A DNA stretch of 64,000 nucleotides from Cunninghamia lanceolata. Lineage: Eukaryota; Streptophyta; Pinopsida; Cupressales; Cupressaceae. The notes beneath the pieces were generated by a model. It searched no databases, was not told where the DNA came from, and saw only the letters and a program-made list of their open reading frames with translations. Shown here piece by piece: positions 57,226 through 64,000 of the stretch. The stretch spans positions 14,588,001 to 14,652,000 of the forward strand of contig BSBN01000187.1 of assembly GCA_027924645.1 (NCBI GenBank), read 5' to 3'. Position numbers and translations under genes: made by a program. The number at the start of each line of letters is the position of its first letter. Within the stretch, counting starts at the first letter, position 1.

Positions 57226-57459
57226 TACAAAGAGGTAGATTGCACTTTTAAATATGCGGCTGAACACACAATTTTGAAATTCTGACAAATTTTTGAAGTC
57301 TAGATCACACCCTTTGCCATTGATGTCAAAGGGGGAGAAGTAGATCAGTGAAAAATGGATAATCATCTTAGGGGGAGCAAGAAAGCATAGTGTATATAGT
57401 AAGGGGGAGCAGTCAGGCATTTTTCACTAAGTGTTGCCATCAATGCCAAAGGGGGAAAT
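57226..57459 (+). other. Element C2 3' UTR and polypurine tract
   Basis: G-rich tracts at about 57327-57337, 57371-57377 and 57403-57409, then CCAAAGGGGGAAAT abutting LTR 3. The 32-bp unit duplicated in C1 is single here. Confidence 0.75.
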
Positions 57460-58977
57460 TGTTTGCAAGACACACTACTCCAGTATGGATTTGTATGTTG
57501 TCATTGATGGAAATAAGGCTTAGAGATTCTATCACCTCGACAGGAAGAGATATCTCTAGGGTCCAACTGACAGAAAATGGCTAAGTATGGAAATTATGCA
57601 GAGTAGAAGATAGGAAGTCAGTTAGTATGCCTCCGCAAATAATGATCTGGTAATGTAGTTTAGGTATGATGTCAGGTTATGTTTGATAGTGTTATGCCTC
57701 AGAGATTAAGTCCTAATCCTCTTTGGAAGTCATCTTGAAGAAATGTCTAAGTCCGAGCAAGCAAAGGTATAGCAGGAACAATGAATAGGGTCTAGTGCAG
57801 TAGTCCACATTCCTCTGCATACAAGTATTTTGTTATACAGTTTTGAGGTGTTGTAAACACTTATATGAAGTGTCTTATTCTAGAGCTAGGAGATCTGAAG
57901 TTCACTGGAAGGATAGCTAGAAGCTGCTAAGTACTAGCATAGTGTGTGACAGAGTTTGATAGAGACAGAGTCTGAGTTCTAATGGTCCGCATCTCATCGT
58001 AAGATGATATGATGCCTTTCTATTCTAAGGATAAGATTGGGAATGCGCAAAGAGTCCTTGATATGGTTTTGGAAGTGTTTTGAGATCCTCAGTAAAAGTT
58101 ACAAGTCAACAGATGAAGTTGTTAAGCATACTCTTAAGGAAGAGGTGGACAAGTATATTAATCATTGTGCTGAGAAGAGTTAATGTTTGGAGGATCTATG
58201 CAAGTAATTGAATGATTAGAGCTGACCTATATGAACACATTTGGGAGAAGATTTGGGTCTATGTGACACATCGTACATTGGATTGAGTGACAAGTTACAT
58301 CCTTCTGTGTACACGTTTCACTTCTTGGATGCTGACCTAATTATGAAGTAAATTGTGATGCGTATATATAAATGTAATGAAATTTGGTTGAGTGGTGTGA
58401 GAGTGGAAGTATATGTGGGTGATGTAAGGATGCAAATAGAGGAGTAGAGTTAGAAGATCAACAGCGATGAAGACTTGGGATTTAGAATATAGTTGTTAAA
58501 TGACTGCACCCTAGCATAGTGGCAAATGTTTAAGCAATACCTAGTTATTATGTATGATCTAATTGGAAGAAATCTTTTTTTTTCAAGGTAGTAAGCCAGC
58601 AGTGAGCCTTCATTAGGGTTTAATAGCCCTTATTGTAATCTTGCTAGGTTTAGGGTTGAGGCAGTGAGCCTGCTAAATCTAGTTGTACTTCATGGTTGTA
58701 AGCGAGCATGTTCTAGGCCCATGCAGTGACCAAGCTTGAACATCAATTTTGTAAAGATTGCAATATATTTATGAGAACTAATCCTCTCCATGGTTTTTTC
58801 CTCTTTGGGTTTTCCACATAAAATCTTGGTGTTATGTGTCATACTTTTATGGATGTTGTTTAGTTGTATATTTTGCTTCTATTGGATTATTCTTTTGAAA
58901 TGGTTAAAAGTTAAAGTACATGAAAAGATTTATAGAACACTGATTCACCCCCCTCTTAGTGTTCCTGAAATTCAACA
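57460..58977 (+). repeat. Element C LTR 3, shared by units C2 and C3
   Basis: 1518 bp, TGTTTGCAAGAC to TTCAACA. A TATA-like sequence lies at 58363-58373. The polypurine tract of C2 abuts its left end. On its right only ATTGGTAT of the primer binding site remains. Confidence 0.9.
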
Positions 58978-60225
58978 ATTGGTATGGAAATTATGAGAGA
59001 TACAACCAACTAGAAGTAGCTCTAATGGATCTTGAAAATTCTAAAGTAGAGGTCAGAGATCTAAAGGACAATCTGAAGCAAGCTGATGAATGCATCTTAA
59101 AGCTGAAGGAGCAAGTCAATAAATTCAAAGATAGATACAAAGAAGTCAGTGACCAATTGCTATTAGCAAATGAAGCCCTAGAGGATTTGGAAGCCGAAGT
59201 TATAGAATAAACAAAAGTAGAAGATGATCTGAACTTGATTGTGAAAATAGATTAGAAGATTATGTAAAACTTGAAAAAGAAATTATAAGTTTGAAAATAG
59301 ATCTGGAAAAGGCTAGAAGTTTTGAAGAAAACTTCAGGATAAGTACTACCAAGCTTGACGAAATGATTGCTAGTCAGAGGAATACTGATGAAAATCATGG
59401 TTTAGGATTTGAGAGTTCAAACTCTAGACAAATAAGCATGGAATCAAGGGAAAACAAAGGATATCAACTCAAAAATCAAAGAAGATCTAGAAGAACTCTA
59501 TTCAGACAACCTAGTGCTCAAAGGTACCCATCTTTCAATGTTTATTGTAATTCATGTAATAAGTTTGGTCATAGGGCTACTCAGTTTAGGAGAATAATAA
59601 GTCAAAAGACTCCATCTGGTTAGTATTTAAATTGCAATAAAATTTGTCATAGAGCAAATTAATGTAGAAATTAGATCAGGAAAAGTTTCAATAATTGAAA
59701 GAATGAACAATCATTCAAAGGTAAATGATTCACTTGCCATAGAACTAGTCATAAAGCTGTTATATACAGAAGTAAAGTAAGTCAAAATTCTATCAGGTGC
59801 AATACATGCTATAAAATGGGACATAGATCAAATGAATGCAGAAGTTTGATAAGAACTAATTTTCAAAATATCAGGAACATCTAATTATTCAATGGAAAAT
59901 GTTTTACGTGCAATAGATTTGGACACATGGCTAATCAATGCAAATCAAATTCAATCAGTGGAAGGAATCAAGGTCAAAAGAATGTGGTATGCTTCAATTG
60001 CAACAAATTGGACATGTTGCAAGGTTTTGTAGAAGCAAGAATGAGAAGAGAAATCGCTACTTTGAAGAAAGGAAAATAGAGTAGAGAAATGACAAGGGAA
60101 AAGAGAAAGTCAATTCGGTTGGAACTGAGAAGGAAATGAACAATGTATGAATTAAGAAAGGAGAAATTGAAGTTAGAGATCAATTTACACCAGTATCTGG
60201 TGCAGATACCTCCTCCAGGAAGTAA
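58978..60225 (+). pseudogene. Element C3 ORF1, with deleted PBS and start codon
   Basis: The sequence jumps from ATTGGTAT of the PBS directly to GGAAATTATGAGAG of the coiled-coil coding region; about 80 bp present in C2 are missing, including the ORF1 start. The coiled coil is then readable (YNQLEVALMDLENSKVEVRD) to TAA at about 59208, and after frame changes the linker and six knuckle positions follow (59545 to about 60035), with CNTCYKMGHRSNEC and CFTCNRFGHMANQC intact. It ends with TAA at 60223-60225. Confidence 0.78.
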
Positions 60226-60625
60226 ACTGAGAACTCTAGCTAAGGGGGAGTAGTGTAGAAAGTTCAAATCCCCTAGCCAGAAATTGGATGCTAGAATCTG
60301 GTATGAAGATATATCATGGATTCTTATGCAACACACTTATTAGAAGAAGAATCGAAGGAAAAGGAATCAATGCGGTATATTGTGAAGTGATCCTAATCAA
60401 CTGTATTCTACAGTTAAAGGTTTTGACAACTTTTTGGAATGAGCATTTAATGACAACTAGATCAGGCTATGTGGAGCATAAAAGGAACATGTTTGGTTTT
60501 GAAAGTCACTTTACACTCGAAGCTATCAAGTACTCAGAGAATATCAGATCAAGGAAACCCTACTCCGGTGAAAGAGGTATTTGCAACTTGAAACCCTACT
60601 ACAAAAATTAAATTTCTCTAGAAAA
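60226..60625 (+). other. Element C3 ORF1-ORF2 spacer
   Basis: No gene. CTAGCTAAGGGGGAG (about 60235-60249) keeps the conserved G-tract. About 60 bp found in C1 and C2 near 60540 are missing. Confidence 0.6.
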
Positions 60626-63600
60626 ATGTCTTGCCCCAAGTTTAAGAAACAATTCTACAAATTACTAAAAAATGATCCATTAGGGGAATTCTTAATTACT
60701 CCACATGGGTTCTTACATATGGAAGATATCAGGGCATACATTCAAACTAGATTAGAAGAATATGACCATATGAACTTAAGAAAACTGTATTTGGATGAAA
60801 TGACTACTAAGGACATTGTGTTGGAAGATGATTACAAAGTTCTAGGAGAAAAGAAATTTGACACTTGGTTGGACTTTCCTGAGATTTTGACTGATGCATG
60901 GGTCAAGCTTGTTCTAAGCATAATTCATGATGAACCTTTATGGATTGATGAACCCTATTTGATAAGTAAAGAATCCATTAAAGAAGTAACTGGTATGAGC
61001 TCTTCTGGAAGGGTTCTAGACATAAAAAAAATGAAGAACAATGTGGTAATGTAGCAAAATAGGAGCAAAATTTGAGAAGAATGACCTTACAATGAATGAT
61101 ATCAGGGATTTGGCTGTCAGATTTGCATCAATGATTATAGGATACAAAATATACTTCTCCAACAAAGAAAATTATGTCTCTACATCAGCCATATACACAG
61201 TGTATGACATGATCAAAAGCAATACTGATTATGATCTTTGTAAATTTCTTAGAAATGAACTTATGGAGAACTTGAAAAGGGCAAAAGAAACTAATCATCC
61301 TTTAAAATATGCAACACCAATTACATGTTTACTCTTTTACTTCCTAAAAGAGCTACCCAGTCTATGAAATGTTATCTATCCCGATCACATCCCTATAGCT
61401 GCTCAAATAAGAAATCATTTATAGAGTTTGGGTAATGCAGATATGCAAAACAAAATCTTGTGAAAATATTTCAGACATTTTTAATAGAAAATGGTAAGAA
61501 GGTTCCAGATACCTGAAAAAGTGGTGATAAAGTATGAAAAGGACTGTTACAAGTATGGGCCTAACCGGTGTTGTCATTGATGTCAGCATACTCCTATTGC
61601 ATTAATGATAAGAATTGAATGAGCTATGTGCTGAGGATATTGAAAAAAATAGTCTCAATCAGGGACAGTGAAAGAACAGTGATGATAGTAAGGAAATATT
61701 CTAAGATAGGAAGAGGATCAGAGGATGTAGATTAAAGGGTTTGCAGCTATGTGTCTTAGTGTGGTCCAGTAAAGATTTTAGAGGTCTGCATGAAGATCTG
61801 AAGAAGTTATGGTTGATCAAGTTAAATCGGTTCCGGTAGGCATTCAAAGGTGACAGAGTGTTACATAAAGGTCCAGTCAGATCCAGAAATGCATTGTCCT
61901 GTTCTGTGGATTTGAGAGAGTGTTCAAGAAATCTGTTTGAAGTATCAACTCATTTGGTTTGTGGTCTAGAGGACCAGAAGCATCTATTCCTTTGTGACAG
62001 TAGTGACAGACTATGTTCTTGAGGTTCCGGATGAAGGAGAGAAGGATTTCAGTATGCAGATGAAGTGCGGATGTTCTTGGAAATCTTGTGGAAGTCTTTG
62101 AATCATGTTTGGATCATGTGGATGGTCTACATCAAAGTTGGAGCTCGCAATTGAAGGATAACCTCTGGGTGAAGGAGCTCTTCCTGAGATTAGTCGACCA
62201 AATGAGTTACACGTCTTATGGATGTTCTTGTAGATGTTTGCCGACTTAGATGATTATTCCTAAGTTGATGTCTTGTATAAATAAGTGATTGTGAAGTCAT
62301 TTCTAGTATGTGGAAGTGGAGATGAGAGTGTGATAGCAAGGAGGAGAGTGAAAGGTAGAGCAGAAGTATTGGGCTTAAATGGAACTGATTCAAGCATGGT
62401 GAAGATGCTATTTTTCCAGTTCAAGTAGGTGATACTTATTTCTTTGTAGACAGTGTGTCTCTTGTAGGCAGTGAGCCTCTTGTGAGCAGTGTGCTCAGGT
62501 AGTGAGCCCTAACTAGCATGTGCCATTTGTTCTTTCTATTCTTCTAACAAAGAATACAATCTTGGGTTAATCACCCATGGTTTTTCCCTTAAACGGGTTT
62601 TCCACGTCAAAATCTTGGTGTCTCATGTGTTGATATGTTTCTACTCTTAATTTGTTGCATTATGCTTCCATGATTGATTTATTATTAGACTCCTAATTGC
62701 AAATGGAATTAAGTTTTTAATTGAGATAAAGTTTTGCACAACTGATTCAACCCCCCCTCTTAGTTGTGTGTCTTAAGTCTAACAAAGGACATTGTATTCA
62801 TGGTGAATAAAGATAAATGCTTTATGGAAGCTGTGGAACCAAGAAATCAATGGGTCCCTGCACTAGGTTATGAAGTTGTAGAAGATGTCTTGACTGAGTT
62901 AGCTGATACACTACTAAGTAAACCTACTGATCCCAAAGAAGATAGATTCAGGACTTTCTCAGAATTATCTTCAAGAATGCTAATGGAACATGAACAGTCA
63001 GAAAAAACATTAGATGAACAATTAAGGTATAAAACAAATTAAAAGGATCTGAGTTCACAAGCACTCCAGAAAGGAAAGACAAGAGATCTAAAGAGGAGAG
63101 ACCAGCATCTAGTCCCAGAAAAGAATAAGGATCTCATCCATTACAGAAGCCAAAATTGAAGGAGAAAAGAAAAAGAAAGTCTCACATTGTGAAGATAAGG
63201 TGACAAGAGACACTGCTGCTTCAGCAAAAGAATTTCTTGAAAAGGAGAAACAAGAATGGGATGAACTAGAATTACTACAGGACCTAGACACAATGTGTCT
63301 AACATAGAAATTTAAGTGGGCTTCAATTGTTCAAGCAATGGCTCAAGAAGAGTTGTTGAAATCACTTACTGAGGATAGTAACCTGATTGATGAAGCATCT
63401 GGGATCTTGGAGAAGCTACTACCTACCCACAAGAGGGATTCATCCAAGCCCCCGACAAGTCATTTGAAGGGATTAATAAATTTAGTAAGTAATCAATTTG
63501 AATCTTTTGATAAATCTACAAAATTAAAAGTAAGGAAGGAATTGGAAGGAAAAAGACTGGAAGAATTAAAGACAATGCTAGCCAAGGATAAGATTTTGTT

Positions 63601-64000
63601 AGATAATTCAATATCCAACATTTAAAGAGCTATGAAAGAAGCTGGAGATGTCTACAAATTTTGCCTATCCTGGCCAAAAGCTACTTAGGAGATGAAGAGA
63701 AGATCAAAGAACTAGAATACAGAATGATGGACATCTCTAACAAATTTGATCCAGCAACAGAATCAATTAGAAATAAGGAAGAAAAAGTCATCCACATCCA
63801 TAATGATCTGTTTGAATTATTAAATCAAAAATATCAAATAAAAAGTAGAATGGGACAACTAAGGAGACTAGTCTGCCCTAAACTGGACTCAATGACAAAA
63901 CTTATTGCAAAGGCTAGGGTAGTTGCACAAAAAGGCACACCTTCTGATCTCAATAAGACGGAAGGTTTAGCCTTTCTCTAGAGAGGACACATTCCAATCT
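60626..64000 (+). pseudogene. Element C3 ORF2, split by solo LTR D and running off the window
   Basis: It begins MSCPKFKKQFYKLLKNDPLG at 60626. It is open to TAG at about 61052, then continues with NDIRDLAVRFASMIIGYKIY to 61544, where LTR D interrupts it. It resumes at 62785 with DIVFMVNKDKCFMEAVEPR and continues through LPTHKRDSSKPPTSHLKGL to the window edge. A frameshift near 61060 and several stops are present. The end corresponds to about codon 690 of C1. Confidence 0.8.
61545..62784 (+). mobile_element. Solo LTR of a fourth related family (D)
   Basis: A 1240-bp segment begins TGTTACAAG and ends GTCTAACA, flanked by AAGGAC on both sides (61539-61544 and 62785-62790; a 5-bp duplication AGGAC plus one matching base is equally possible). 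C3 ORF2 reads across it. It has no internal region, so it is a solo LTR left by LTR-LTR recombination. A TATA-like TATAAATA lies at 62276-62283. The stretch around 62440-62520 and the end (CCCCCCCTCTTAGTT near 62752) resemble the LTRs of A and B. Confidence 0.88.

Larger units (their letters stand above)
31857..64000 (+). mobile_element. Element C tandem array: three internal regions sharing LTRs head to tail
   Basis: LTRs of one family at 31857-33393, 51657-53190 and 57460-58977 alternate with internal regions C1 (33394-51656), C2 (53191-57459) and C3 (58978 to beyond 64000), all on the plus strand. After removing nested element E, C1 is about 4.29 kb and C2 4.27 kb, so the units are equivalent. 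No host DNA or target duplication separates the units; each inner LTR serves as 3' LTR of one unit and 5' LTR of the next. Such arrays arise by unequal LTR-LTR recombination. Like A and B, the family carries ORF1 and ORF2 but no pol. Confidence 0.9.

Overview
The window is entirely repeat-derived plant nuclear DNA. I found no cellular gene, rRNA or CRISPR array. Retroelements of at least six kinds, nested up to three deep, with copia and Ty3/gypsy polyprotein remnants, initiator-Met-tRNA primer binding sites, and (TA)n tracts indicate a large, repeat-rich land-plant genome. A conifer or other gymnosperm is plausible, but nothing here proves it.

Left part (1-25404, minus strand): one very large Ty3/gypsy element ('H'), read right to left. 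Order: an extra ORF1 (25404-21062), gag (about 19560-17754), protease, a spacer with zinc-binding motifs, an archaeal-type RNase H (8746-7860), RT and RNase H (2760-1159), and integrase (1158-41). Two insertions cut it. Element 'A' (10292-17748; 1.09-kb LTRs, 5-bp duplication CTGGA) sits between gag and protease. About 5 kb of unidentified DNA (about 2812-7822), with (TA)n tracts and a GC-rich cruciform-like sequence, sits between the archaeal-type RNase H and RT.

Middle (25405-31856): non-coding DNA rich in a GGTGATATTT-like motif, then a 3'-truncated Ty1/copia element on the minus strand (about 27895-31303) with one LTR.

Right part (31857-64000, plus strand): a head-to-tail array of element family 'C', LTR-internal-LTR-internal-LTR-internal, in which adjacent copies share LTRs (31857, 51657, 57460) and the third copy runs off the window. 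Copy C1 is split inside ORF1 by non-autonomous element 'E' (33906-47877), which is itself split by element 'B' (36370-43801). Copy C3 is split in ORF2 by a solo LTR 'D' (61545-62784).

The most interesting content is the A/B/C group. These LTR elements have a normal PBS, polypurine tract and LTRs, but no protease, RT, RNase H or integrase. Their internal region holds two conserved ORFs: ORF1, a coiled coil followed by four (A, B) or six (C) CCHC zinc knuckles, and ORF2, a large protein I cannot assign to a family, ending in charged coiled coil. The ORFs are recognisably conserved between families whose LTRs differ strongly, which suggests selection on both proteins while enzymes came from elsewhere. 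Most in-frame stops in the younger elements and in H are TAG, often where a relative has CAG, fitting decay by CHG-methylation-driven deamination.
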